64,000 bases of DNA, taken from Baylisascaris procyonis (Eukaryota > Nematoda > Chromadorea > Rhabditida > Ascarididae). The position numbers and the translations under genes were made by a program. The stretch spans positions 930,001-994,000 of the forward strand of contig JAZARR010000230.1 of assembly GCA_037389465.1 (NCBI GenBank), in the 5' to 3' direction. The notes below the pieces were generated by a model that saw only the letters and a list, made by a program, of their open reading frames with translations, was not told the DNA's origin and did not search any database. Below, piece by piece: positions 12,656 through 24,916 of the stretch (its first letter is position 1; each line of letters begins with the position of its first letter).

Positions 12656-12661
12656 TATATA
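12582..12661. repeat. (TA)n microsatellite
   Basis: About 80 bp of TA with one TGTA interruption, intergenic. Confidence 0.95.
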
Positions 12662-13348
12662 ACGAGTATACGAAGAGATTCGAAATAAAATTGAAAATTA
12701 AAATGCGCCAAATTTAATTAAATCTTTAATCAATTATCAGTGATCATATTTACCAGCTATTTGTAAATAGAAAATAATTAGAAACACCTTTTGAACTTAT
12801 TGTTGCCTTCACATTACCGAAATACTACAAGTGAACAGTGTTTACTAAATGAAACTGAGAAGTGAATGGCGAGACAACCAGTTTTCTATGCAAAAATTGA
12901 ACTTTAATGCACAAAAAATGTTATAAATGTACAACGAAAAAAAAAAGGTGAATACAAACTTCAAGACAAGAAAATCGTTTCCATCTATATTAGTGAATGA
13001 ATGAACTTATACGGTTTATCGCTGCGTGTTGTTTATCAACACTCTTTTCTCGTTGTGCTTATCAATGATATGCGTTATCATTAAAGAGACAACATTCGTT
13101 ACTTTTATATAACGTTTGCATCTCAATATCGTCTAAAAATGCAGCAGAAATTCAACGACAATAATAAAATTTGGTAAATTTTCAAATACATTATTAGTGA
13201 TAAAAATTAAATTTACGCTAAAGCGTTGGTAAAGTATGTTGCAGGAATCGATATAATATACATTTATGTTGCAATCACTTCGCCCAATATGGAACAGAAA
13301 TTTAAAAAAAAAGAAACTTAAGAATGTTTTTTCTACGAAACCCATCGG

Positions 13349-13361
13349 TTATATATATATT

Positions 13362-13403
<42 letters not shown>

Positions 13404-13426
13404 AAATATATATAATATATATATAA
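13349..13426. repeat. Imperfect (TA)n microsatellite
   Basis: TA tract with several interruptions (TTTATA, TGTATA, AAATATA), intergenic. Confidence 0.9.
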
Positions 13427-15823
13427 GCAGCCTCCAAAACATATACTATACCAGCTCATAAAATACCCTACTGGAGTGATTATTAATTCCGCTTAGTTAA
13501 ATGCCAGTTTTGTACCAAAATTATTGCTGAAGTCATTTTCAAGAAAAAAAATTACTGCAAGAAAGAGAAAAGTGGAAAAGCAGTTGAAATCATTCACTAA
13601 ACACGACATCAAAAAACAGGTTTCGCATTTATCACGTGCTGTGAAAGTTGATGAACTTTTTTTTTTGATGGAATACTTCGATTTTTGATCTCAAATTTGC
13701 ATCGATTAAATCGATAGTCAATTTATTTACAAAATGAAATGCTAGAGAAGAACATGCAATAATCTCATAATAAAGTTGTTGTTTTATAGTTAATTTCAAG
13801 CTTTTATAGAAAACGATGAAAATTTACTTCATCATATTAGAATTCTAAGGTTTCTGCAATTTTTTACAGAATTGTTCTTTTTTGGCAGTTTTTTTCTTGA
13901 AAATGATGAGGTTCCTGTTTCGTTTATATGAGTTAAGTCCCACCCTGCTCAAATATGGACAAATATAAAGACCCATCGTGTCTAAAGATGCATAAATATA
14001 TGAGTGAATTTCTAAGCTCCATGCTAGAATAATTCAACATGTACTTGCAATAGAAAATATTTGCAAAAGAAAATAGCGCAAAATGTAAAACACTTTTGAT
14101 TGAGAAAAATTCGAAAAATTTAGCGCTTTACAATGCTCTTTGCAGATCAAATAAATAGCTTATGTAAACATCCACTTAGATTGATATTGATAAAACTTAT
14201 TATCAGTTGATAAGGGTTATCAGCAATAATCAGCAAGAGTTTGTCCACTCTGCTATATCACCGAGCCGATATTCAATGATCTATATTATCGTTAATATAC
14301 ATAAAAATAATTTCTCGCTGTATATTGTCTAATTTGCATAAAATTTGCATAAAAATTTACATGAGAAATATTTTAATTACGCTCAATACAGCACGTTGAA
14401 TACAACTCTTTTGCAAGTCGATAACTTTACTGCTTTTAGCGATGACTCTTATAAAGTCGAAATACAATATTTGCAGAACCTAAACACAGATAACACGCCT
14501 CTAAACGTGCTCGAAAGAGATTTCATAGGCGAAATAATGTCAGAAAGAACTTAGCTTCCACCATTGGAATACGTGTCATGGATCTGCAACCGTCGAATAA
14601 GGCCGTCTGTTTAAAAAAATGCCCCCTTCATTCATAGCCTTCTTACGAGGTCTTATAGAAAATAATCCCCCGTCACCCTCTCAACCTTATATTGGTGACA
14701 TACTGGAGGTGTTTTTTAAATATATTTTAATGCAAACATACGTTTTCAAAACGCATTTCAGCAAGGTCCCATTTATTTATGTCAATGTGCCTATGCGTTT
14801 GTCACTTCAAGCTTGACTAAACGACTAAAGGCGATAGAGTTGCAGAATTTTATGGATACAGACCGCAGTATAGGATCATCAGTTGTAACAAAACTTGCGA
14901 GTCGATTCATCAATATTTGAATAAGCCGCTTGAGTTATATTTAAGTTAAATATGTCACATATGAATAACGTATGTGCTTAAATTTTATGTGCAGTTTACG
15001 ATCGACCCGATTTGCAATTCCCATTTACATGAGCCGAGTAACGAGTATCTTTTATGCCAAATTTCTGCAGACAGCAGTCAAATTAATTGAAGGTGAATAC
15101 GTTACTGAGTGTATTCTATAAGTATAGATTGTATTTTATAAAGTTTTTATTTATTTTATAAACTTTCGCTAACAACCGTTATTTTCAAAAAAAAGCAAAA
15201 AAAAATTCAAAAAAAATTCAAAAATTTTAAATTTTCCCCTAAAAATTCACTTTCATATTATAGCCATATTACGAGATGAAAAAATTTTCACCACGTCGTA
15301 AGAGTATGCGCAATTTTTTTTTGTATAATTTATGAAAACACTTTTTAATACTATGTTTATCGTTTTACATTCTTTTCCGAATATATGCGGAAAAATGGAT
15401 TCCCGAATTTAACTATACAAAAGAATGGAAAAAAATTAGAGTATTTATTTGCATTTGTCATTCTAACTAAAAATTTATATTCACTCCCGTAGTGTTGACG
15501 ATTTTAGAGCGCATTACTCTATATGGAATAAGTGTTCTTTTTGGGTGTATAACTGCTCTAATCGATATTCATCATCTATCTATCGACGTAAGTCGTTACT
15601 GTTAATGATGAGCTATCTTATTTTCACTAGACAACAACGATTATCGTAATATTAGATAGCCGTTGTATTTATTTATTGTACGATTTAAGAAGTTTAGTTT
15701 AATTTCAACGTTTCTCTAAGCAACAACTCACTTATAATCTTAGAGGCATTCGTTAGAATAACCTCACTGCATTCGTTAGAATATGCAAGCATTTTCCTAA
15801 CCCCATCGCATCATCGCTTTTTA

Positions 15824-16030
15824 TTATTCATTTGATCGGCAAGGCCATTTAAAGGAATTTGCACGATGTTTCAATTGAAAACCGGCTGGCACGATGAATT
15901 CGACTAGTCGAAAAGAAGCGCTGATTTGCATATCGTGAGGATTGAAACTCGATTTCGGGGAATTCATACTACCGGCGATAATTTTCGATGCAAATAACCG
16001 TATCGGATTGTATTGCAAACGAATGCACAT
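15824..16030 (-). other. Coding-looking small ORF (68 codons), unrecognised
   Basis: Read on the minus strand from 16030, an open frame of 68 codons uses mixed third positions (GCC GGT, TCC CCG, ATC GTG CCA GCC) and its GC and CpG content is visibly higher than the surrounding AT-rich DNA. It contains NSPKSSFNPHDMQ and a short FRLVEFIVPAGFQ hydrophobic patch. I recognise no family, and no partner exons were found. It may be a lone exon, a small gene, a relic or a regulatory island that happens to be open. Confidence 0.25.
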
Positions 16031-18140
16031 ATTTAATTGTAGTCAAATAGCCTTGATGAATTTCACCGTCTCTTTATATTTGTAGTCACTTACGTTTCTT
16101 CGCACTTCAACCTTATCCCATTCTAGAAATCTTTTGCTACCTTATTCTATTATTAGAACAGCTAGTTTTGATGTTAACAATCAGGTTTTTATAGGATGAA
16201 CCCTAGAAAATATAGGTCTATCATATATCCTGGAATTCCTGGAAAATGAATCCTGAAAAGTAGAGGTTTACCATTTAGAGCGCAATATGGATAAGCTATG
16301 GAATATTTCCTCTCTAGGTGTTACTATTACAATGATTCGATAGCTGTTTATTAGAATAGATTCGTTATTGAGTAAACGATTCGTTGTAATATATAATCGA
16401 TCAAAAATCATAAATATTTATTTTAACAACGTTAGCATCATTGTCACTCTTAGAGATAATTTGAGCAAAAAAAACTTCAAATTCCCTTAACTGAAGTAAC
16501 AGTAAGAGAAAATTGTAGATATTTGTCAGTTTAATTATACTTTTAAATAGAGAATAAATATTGTTTTATTTCAATTCTCGAAAATTTCTGAATTTCAAAC
16601 AAAATCTGAAAGAATAAACAATTTATTTCGATCTCGAAAATTAGAGCGGGAAAAAAATGTGAATAATTTATTGAAGATAAGAAAAATTTTTGTTCTAAAA
16701 TTAGTGAAAATTGATCGCAGTAATAGAATAATTTGCTCAAATCAGCCGATCATATTGCTTTATTCGCCAATGATCATGTAGAATTTTCATTTACAATTTC
16801 TGCACTAATGTGATACTGTCGATTATATTTCACTCTCTATTTTACGCTATTTCAGAGTTGCGATGCGTTGGATTCATTTTTTTAAAATTTATTTTTTAAA
16901 AGTTTTTGAAGGAGGACGGGGGGGGGGTAAACAACTTCGAATAAATTAGAATAAAAATCAAATTTTATTTTTTAAAATTTTTATCTACTTCCGTTTTCAA
17001 CGTTAGAGATTATTTTTGCTCAATGAGATTTATCTAAACAAGAGGGAAACATCTAACTAGATCTATTTATACCAGAATAATTATCAATCATAATTTCTCT
17101 ATTGTTATAGGGGGGTTAGTGAGGGCAAAATGTATGAAACAACTCAGAGTGCACTTCCGGTGTCCTCTAAAGAAGTGTCGTCGTTTGCAAGCTCTAGACT
17201 TTTAGAGGTGAATGTGTATGCGTGTGTGTGTGTGTGTTTGTATGGTATGTTGCCTCCTTCATTCGTCACACCCCTCAAACTATCGCCTATCCAACAATCG
17301 CAACATAAATTACCCACTTCAAATTTCATTCTTTCTTATTTGCAGTTTATCGCTCATGATTGTCATTTATGTTTCATTGTGATGATTTTTAAATCGCAAA
17401 AATTAACGCTATTATTTCCTTTACTTGCGAATCATTTACCTGCGTTAAACCTTCTTCATAATCGTTTAATCTTATTTGATTTACCAAAATTTGCGTTTCC
17501 ATTTTTTTTTCTTAATCGTTTTTCATTCATTTTTATTTTTAGTCATTTATAATCTGCTCGAATTTTCCGCATATGCGTTATTTTCAAATCCATCGCAAAA
17601 TTTTTTTCCCAGAAAAATTTTTTCTGAAAAATTTCCCATAAATTTCGCATATTTATATTTTTGCTCAAAATTTATTTACATCGATTCTTTGACCAAAAGA
17701 AATAGCGGATAAAAATAGTGTTGTTAATATGATGAAGTGATATTGCATTTGTTGTTGCATTTCAACTGATTGCTATTTTACTTTCATTAAAATTAAATAA
17801 TTGCAATTAAAGTAGATACGAGTATTTGTTTAGATGTTTTCTTCCCGGCTTAGTTTATGAATATTTTTATCAACTAAACATTACAATGCTTAAGAAGTAA
17901 ATAATAATCTAATCTATTCAATAATATTATTTATTATTTATTATCAATACACTTAATAAATTCTTATAAGCTAAATTATTTTTTCGAAAATTTCAATTTT
18001 TGATTTCCTAAATGCGTGAATCATTTCAAAAAGAGAGCTACTACCAGTTCTTTTTTTTGTCTACATTCGTCTCATCGTACTAGAATAGTTTCCCACATTA
18101 CCATTGCAGTGAATATTTCTTTTATGTAATTTGAAAAAAA

Positions 18141-18163
18141 AAACAGCGAATATTTCGCTGTTT
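18141..18163. other. Short perfect hairpin between poly-A runs
   Basis: Arms AAACAGCGAA (18141-18150) and TTCGCTGTTT (18154-18163) with a 3-base loop, flanked by A runs on both sides. Intergenic; function unknown. Confidence 0.7.
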
Positions 18164-18766
18164 AAAAAAAAAAGATATAGCGAACATTAAATGAGTTTTA
18201 GAATCCATTGAAGTCGACCTTACATTAACGACACTTTTGATTCTTTATGAAAAACATACTCTTTAATATAGAAAAAGAGGATATCGAACTATAGCGATGA
18301 GAATAGCGCAATTCAATTTCTATTCCAATAATTTCATTTAAAAAGCCCTTCAGCAAATTGGTTCATCATATCATAAATCAATGCGAGTGATTAATTTCTT
18401 TCCTAAGTCGATAGATGCTTAAGCATTGATATTTTTTGCAGTAGATTTGCGAGTAGATATATGCAAAGGTGGGAATATGCAATTTGAGAAGCGAAGAAAT
18501 AATCGATAAATGTTTATAGACTGATCGGAATGGTTTGATAGGATTATAATTTTTATTTATTATATGAATATGGCCTTGAAATATACGAATATCCTTGAAA
18601 TATATGATTATTCTTGAACGTTTACAAAGAAATTTAATCGTATTTTCGCATGAGCAAGGAGAGTTTCTTTGAGGAAAAACCTCTTTCAAAGTACCTAAAG
18701 AACTCGAATCTCTACAGGGAATGTCAAGTCTCATTTTTGAGGCTTATCTAAAAAGCTAAAAAAAGC

Positions 18767-18820
18767 CAGGTGTTTACAGGTTCATATATATATATATATA
18801 TATATACCTGTAAACACCTG
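18767..18820. other. Perfect 15-bp inverted repeat around a TA loop
   Basis: Left arm CAGGTGTTTACAGGT (18767-18781), right arm ACCTGTAAACACCTG (18806-18820), perfectly complementary across a 24-base, mostly TA spacer. Each arm contains a TGTTTAC/GTAAACA core, the known binding word of forkhead factors such as DAF-16, and a CAGGTG/CACCTG E-box-type hexamer. Confidence 0.8.
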
Positions 18821-19751
18821 CATTATATATACACATACCCGAAATAGTAAATAATATACTTTAAGGCAAGTGAGAGTGTTATCCATTTGAAAGATTCAGA
18901 TGAATTTGCAGAAAAGTACGAATTTATCGATTCGCCTTCATAAATTATTGTATTTAATCAATAAATGAGGCGACCACTCTGCTCGAAAATTACTGGAGAG
19001 GGAAATTTGCATAAATTGAACGATATGCAAATTCGATTTGATCGATTAGATCCACGTTTAATATGCAGAAGATTTTATTGCAGACATCCATTTTTCAACT
19101 AGAAGATATATGAAAAAAACTTGAAAATTTTATATCCACTGAATGATCGAAAAATTGTGATTAAAGATCTATTTTCCTTTAGAAATAATTAACACATCCT
19201 TTTATAGAAATAGATTGTGAAAATGAAAGAAACCTCAAAGCATATGCCGAAAATGAGAGGTTACAGAGGTGGATAGGATGAAAGCTATTGGGCTATGTCA
19301 TTTCAGTTCATTATAAGAGGGTAGTGACCTCGAGTCGATAGGTGACCGACACCACTTTTCTACGGTTGCACACAAGTGAACACCTCTTTGTTCGACGTTT
19401 CGGTGCTGCAAAATTCACTTGTAATTGTGCGGTACTATTGCATGCACTGGCAACGGTGCGTTGATCATACCCTTCTCAAATGCTCGCCCAACAATTTCTT
19501 CTGCCGTCTTATATTTGCATAAAGAATCGTCCAATAAAATTCAGATCACATAATTCCATCTTACTATTGGTGGGATTGTTTTTTAGCTGGTTGAATTGCT
19601 CGCGCAAATCTTCCAAACAATGAAACATTTTCTTTATTTCGCGATCCATATAAGAAGAAAGAGCACTCAACTACAAATTGTTTATAAGCATTCATGCGCC
19701 TATAAATAGGGATCAGATTGAAAGCCTGCAAATGAGCTGAACTTCTAGCGT

Positions 19752-19753
<2 letters not shown>

Positions 19754-19845
<92 letters not shown>
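19754..19845. repeat. (TA)n microsatellite
   Basis: About 92 bp of uninterrupted TA, ending 25 bp before the long hairpin at 19871. Confidence 0.95.
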
Positions 19846-19846
<1 letters not shown>

Positions 19847-19870
19847 CTTAAATATGCACGTGGAATATCG

Positions 19871-19935
19871 AAAGCTCCTATTTAAGTGAGCGGATATCGC
19901 GATGTGCGATATCCGCTCACTTAAATATGAGCTTT
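19871..19935. other. 30-bp near-perfect hairpin with 5-base loop
   Basis: Left arm 19871-19900, loop GATGT at 19901-19905, right arm 19906-19935. The arms pair over 30 positions with a single mismatch. The inner part reads GAGCGGATATCGC on the left and its complement on the right. Such a stem suits a fold-back element, a miniature inverted-repeat transposon remnant or a pre-miRNA-like RNA; the sequence alone does not decide. Confidence 0.88.
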
Positions 19936-22447
19936 TGAGTTGCAAAAAGGTGCTTATTTCGGCAACAAAGCAATATGCATGTGGAATACAGGCTAAGTGG
20001 AAAAATAGTTCAGAGGTGATGGTTTTGCTTAAAGGTTGAACGACGTGCCAGCCGATTTGACAAACAATTTTGCATAGATTGAAGCGTTCGAAATGAGGCA
20101 GACGGGTGGTGCTGAAGCGATCATTCACACCGCATCTTCATTCATAAGCACTCGCCGTTTCGATAATACTTTTTTTTGCAGTATAGCTCATTTTTATATT
20201 GACAAATGCAAATGATGATCTATGTTTACAAATGATTCTTAGATAAACATTTATTTAAACAATCGTTGACCTCAAATACGATGGCACAAGCAATCGAAAT
20301 GCTTAAATACGCACTCTCAAATTGAGTGGCATCATTGCCTTGCATTGCCTCATCACTTATTTAAATACTTTAATAGTTAGGTAAAGTATGATAAATTTAT
20401 TTTTTATGTGAAAATTGCACTTCCATTAATTTAGATATTGATGATATTTTTGAGAATATTAGCCTATCCAAGCATAAGTAATATTGTTGAGTGAAGATAT
20501 CAACTTTTCCTATTCGATATGATGGAATATTAATGACTTCATGGAGTATTAGTGTGTTAATTTCGTTGAGTGAGTTCAATTTGAAATCATCCTCAGTAAT
20601 TTTGCTCAAATATTATCGAAAAGGTGCTATTTCATCAATCATAGTTCATAACGGTCACCTAGGTGAATTCATTGCAGAAGCATGAACTATTACTGTGATT
20701 TAAATTCAGTATAGAAACATCGTTGAAAGATTTAGTGGAAATCATGGAATTTCACTATACCTTTGGCATTCTTTAAAATATCGCTTTAGATTTGAATGAA
20801 TTGCTTCTTAAAAGAATCATCTAAGCTTGTTTACCCATTTATGGCTCATGAATCTTTAATGGCTATCAAGCTGTTTTTGAGGAAAATGTAGCGATATGTC
20901 ACATAGGTGTGCCAGCAAGTTTCAAGATATCAGTGACATTGTTGAATATATATTTCGTAGCCAGAAAACTTATTTTCTATCCTACTGGTAATTATTTCAG
21001 CACTCACCTATCTACCACATCCGGTTTTTCAACCATTGAACCGCTTCCGTTTCTGCTGTTTACATCTATTCTCCGTTCAATGAGATGCCTTCATCTAGTA
21101 TTTAATTGATGTTTATATTAGCTGATATTGCATAGTGTTCCCATTTGTAAGAAGAAACGTTCTCTTGATTGATTTTACTCAGTGAACATAAAGTCTTCTT
21201 CGTAGAGAAACTTGCAAAAGCATCTGAACTATCATATTTGTTGCAAAATTAAGCAATCAGCTCGTTGTCTTAGCAAATATAGAACAATCACATAGGAGAA
21301 ATTTGCATCGGCTGCCGCTTCACTCTGTTCTACGAGGGCGAAGAGCTCTTGGAACGCGAGGACGAAGATTTGTTCGTTTGAACACTCAATTCTCGAGCAT
21401 CTTTCCATTCCCATATAGCACCAGTCGATCAGAATTGTCAGCAAATATGAGATCACCACTAGCTCAACAATGATGTCACAAGCATATTCAAACGATTGGG
21501 TATTTGCGCTAGCAGAAGTTGTTTGAATGGATAGCTAACAATGTGAATTTTGCTCATTTTGTTAATCGACCTGCTTTTCCCTTCTATATATTTCCTCTTT
21601 TTCGCATTTTTCTTAAGTTATCTTAATGTAAACCCGTCATATATACAATGCATATTATCGTAATTATTCCGCGGCGCCATTCTTGCTCAACATTTCTATT
21701 TTTATAGGGTATAATCATAAAAATGTTTCTCAGGATCAGTTGCTTCATGGAACTTCTCATTTTTATTTGCACAACTTGGCTCGCTAAGGTTGCAGTTAAT
21801 TTCAGTTATTCTTTATTCGATGATGTATTAATTATTCAAAAGATCGATTTTATTCAATTTCGTAGTTGCAAAATAAAATAAGTATATCTTACATGGAAGG
21901 ATATGTTTTTTTAAATGAAGAGAACCGGATGCATTTGATCGAGAAAATCGTTTATCTCAATAATGTTTTGTTTTTAACAATAATATTTAATGAAATACTC
22001 ACATGTTTTAATTGAACTCCCTGCAAGTTTTATTTTAGTTAACTTTATCTTTCTATCAATTATCTCTTTCAAGCTTTAAATATCAATTCTATCCTTCTCA
22101 AGTAGTTCGTTATTCCTTCCTTGGAAATGTGAAATTTCCTACTATGTTTAACAAATGTTTTTAATTGTGACAATATTCTATCATTTTCGAAAAATTCAAT
22201 TCTAGTGTTAAGCAGTTCATGCCGCAGTAAACGCAATTCTAAAATTATCTCTTATAATTTAAACTTCAAAATTAAAGTCTCTTCACTTTCAAAGGCCATT
22301 TTCGGCTTGCGATAAACGAACGCTTATGCTTCTAACTGCAAAATTCGAAACACTATGAATGAAACTATGCGTGCCCCGATCCTAAACTGGAAGAATCACA
22401 GTTTGGGTCTAGAAATTGAGAGTAGTTCTTGGATTCCAAAATCCCTG

Positions 22448-24841
22448 ATGTTAAATGTATTGGCAATTTTGATGATACTAGTTGAAATATTTCAGTTAAG
22501 CGTCTTAGCGGATATCGATAATGGTCTTATTGGAGCACCGGAAATTCAATGCAATCCAGATACAATTGAAATGGCTTTTCGAACAAAACGGATGTTTACT
22601 GGTTTGTTGATTATCTATTAAGCGCGCTCAACAATTTTTAAGGCTTCTTCTAAATTCAATAAAAATTTAATAAAAGCACTTCATGCAGGTGGATTTTTTT
22701 AAATGAGCTAATGCATTTAATTTCATTTAAGGCTACAAAATGAGTGAACTATTTATGAGTAAACTGTTTTTTTCGCTACAAATTTGTAAAGTGGCATATC
22801 CATGAGAATGTTAAGGAATCGCTCTATAAGAAAATCTATCAGTCCATAGATGGAAATTATAGTTAGAGTAAATATAATGAAACCTGCGAAACATAGCATT
22901 TGATGTATATATTTTGCGGGCCTATCTATTGTAGCTGAGCATTACGGTTGGCGAAGCAGGCTGGAAAGCGTTGTTATATGCGGGTTTTTTTGTTTCGAAT
23001 AAACGCATTGATATGGTTGTTTAAAGGAAAGGTATTCGTCAAAGGACACTATAATAATCCCGACTGCAGAGTGGATTATGGTAAAATGACCGAAGATGGA
23101 CATCCTGTTGGAGGAATTAAGTTGAATCATGGACAATGTGATATGGATCGTCAGAGAATGGTTCGTTTTATCACTGTTGTAATGATGCAAAACCTTTCCA
23201 TAAGGCATACTAGGATGATCTGCTCCAATAAAAAGCTTTGTAGATCAACGTAGAAGTGTCGTTGCGATTTCAACATGCGAATATTGATTGATCAGATAAG
23301 AATATCACAATTTTTGATAAAATAGTAAGGAAGTGATGCGCGAAGAATGAATAAGAAATTAGAATAATGTGTTAGGCACAGTTTTTCGACGATATCGAAA
23401 TCTACGGTAATCCTAAAAATCATATTCATAGATAATTAAATGGTTAGAGAGATATTCCGCAATATTCAATGAACTTTTTTGCTGTTGAAGGTTTAAGTTT
23501 TTTCAAAACGCTTTTAATGAGTTTAAATACGATCCTTGGTAATTGAAAAATCATACTGAAATATATTATATGTTAAGAGCAAGTACCACTTACGTTTTTT
23601 TATTATTTAAAATTACTCCATTACTGCAATAATTCATCCATTAGTTCCGATTTTAATGGATTTTATTGCATGATGATTTTAAATCTGTAATTTTTTTTCA
23701 GATTCAACCGGAAGGAATGCAATTTTCCACCGTTCTCGTTATCAGTTTTCATCCGGTATGTATACGAAATTGATAAAGGCATATAATAATATGCTTCATA
23801 ACTATTAGACGATTCTTATCTCTATAAAATTTCGCTACGTATCACGAAGTTGGAGTTTAAGCATCAGGAATAGAAATGGAATTTATACTGGAATATTCCT
23901 TAGGGTTGCTTCAACGATTTGACATTGAATGCTATTTATTAACCATTAGCATTTTAGTCTCAATTTAAATTGGAAGCATCCTTGCGGATTGAAATTATCG
24001 AAATTCAATCTTATATTTCATATCCAACAATCTTTTTGTCCTAAAATTTATTGATAAAGAACTGATAGAAGATAGTGATGTTAAGATATGAGAAATTTTA
24101 TTATAATCTAGTTGAAAAAAAAAGGAGGAAATTTTTCTTTTGAAATACTAATGAATTATTTATATTTCAGTTGTTCATCACGAAGATTGATCGTGCCTTT
24201 CACATCAAATGCTTATATAGGGAAGCAGCAAAAACCGTTTCATCGGGTCTTGAAGTTAGGTAAGTTTCGATGAGACGATGCATTACCTGTTGAATTGCTC
24301 TCATCAAATTTAATACCTTACGGAATATTCAACTGCATTCATTCTATGGACCCACTTGACTGGGAGAAGGATCAATAAAAGGAAATGAAATAAAATTGCG
24401 ATGGTAGCACTTGAAGTTCCAGATCTGATCTTGTGCTACAAAGACGTCTCATTTATGTGATGGACATTTATTTTCCGTCTCCTTGAGAGGTACCAACATG
24501 TGCGGGTCGAAGCTAAATACGCTAAGCGATACACCTTTCTTAGGTGCAATGCAAACGTTGCTGTGTGCCGTTCCAAAATGCACTGCCGATCAATGCAGCA
24601 TTGCATTTAAATACACGCATGGCTATGCATTAGCAACTACAATTTACTTGCCTCCATTATAATCTAGCCTCGTGCAAGCAACGAACGTTGCTATCGCTTA
24701 TTGCTGCCGCACTTACGAATGCAATACCTTATGGTAGATGGCATTCTCTTGTGGTGCTTATTTCTCATTCAGTGAGTTTTTCTGATGGTAGTTTAGTTAC
24801 CTATTTATTTAAATATGGACAGGATGAATGGGGCTTCATTA

Positions 24842-24880
<39 letters not shown>

Positions 24881-24881
24881 G

Positions 24882-24916
<35 letters not shown>

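Larger units (their letters stand above)
10571..22447. other. Long intergenic region, no supported gene
   Basis: About 12 kb between the divergently oriented HDHD5-like and cuticlin-like genes. I found no chain of exons with family resemblance. It holds several (TA)n tracts, at least two strong hairpins (18767-18820 and 19871-19935), and a few less AT-biased segments with short open frames (about 14345-14554 plus, 15824-16030 minus, 20397-20609 minus, 21232-21459 minus). None of these matches a protein I know. Confidence 0.6.

Noticed and set aside
14345..14554. 69-codon plus-strand ORF ending NVLERDFIGEIMSERT
   Set aside because: Reads somewhat protein-like but stands alone, with no acceptor or donor context and no recognised homology; kept only as a mention in the intergenic entry.
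17130..17552. 140-codon plus-strand ORF
   Set aside because: Low-complexity Phe/Leu/Ser-rich translation across a GT-rich microsatellite, no splice partners, no family.
19745..20128. 127-codon minus-strand ORF with a long IYIYIY end
   Set aside because: More than a fifth of it is the TA microsatellite and another part is the 30-bp hairpin; no recognisable protein.
21723..21878. Plus-strand ORF starting MFLRISCFMELLIFICTTW as first exon of the cuticlin-like gene
   Set aside because: It looks signal-peptide-like, but the exon at 22448 already has a contiguous signal peptide running straight into DIDNG, so a separate exon is unnecessary. An alternative 5' exon is not excluded.
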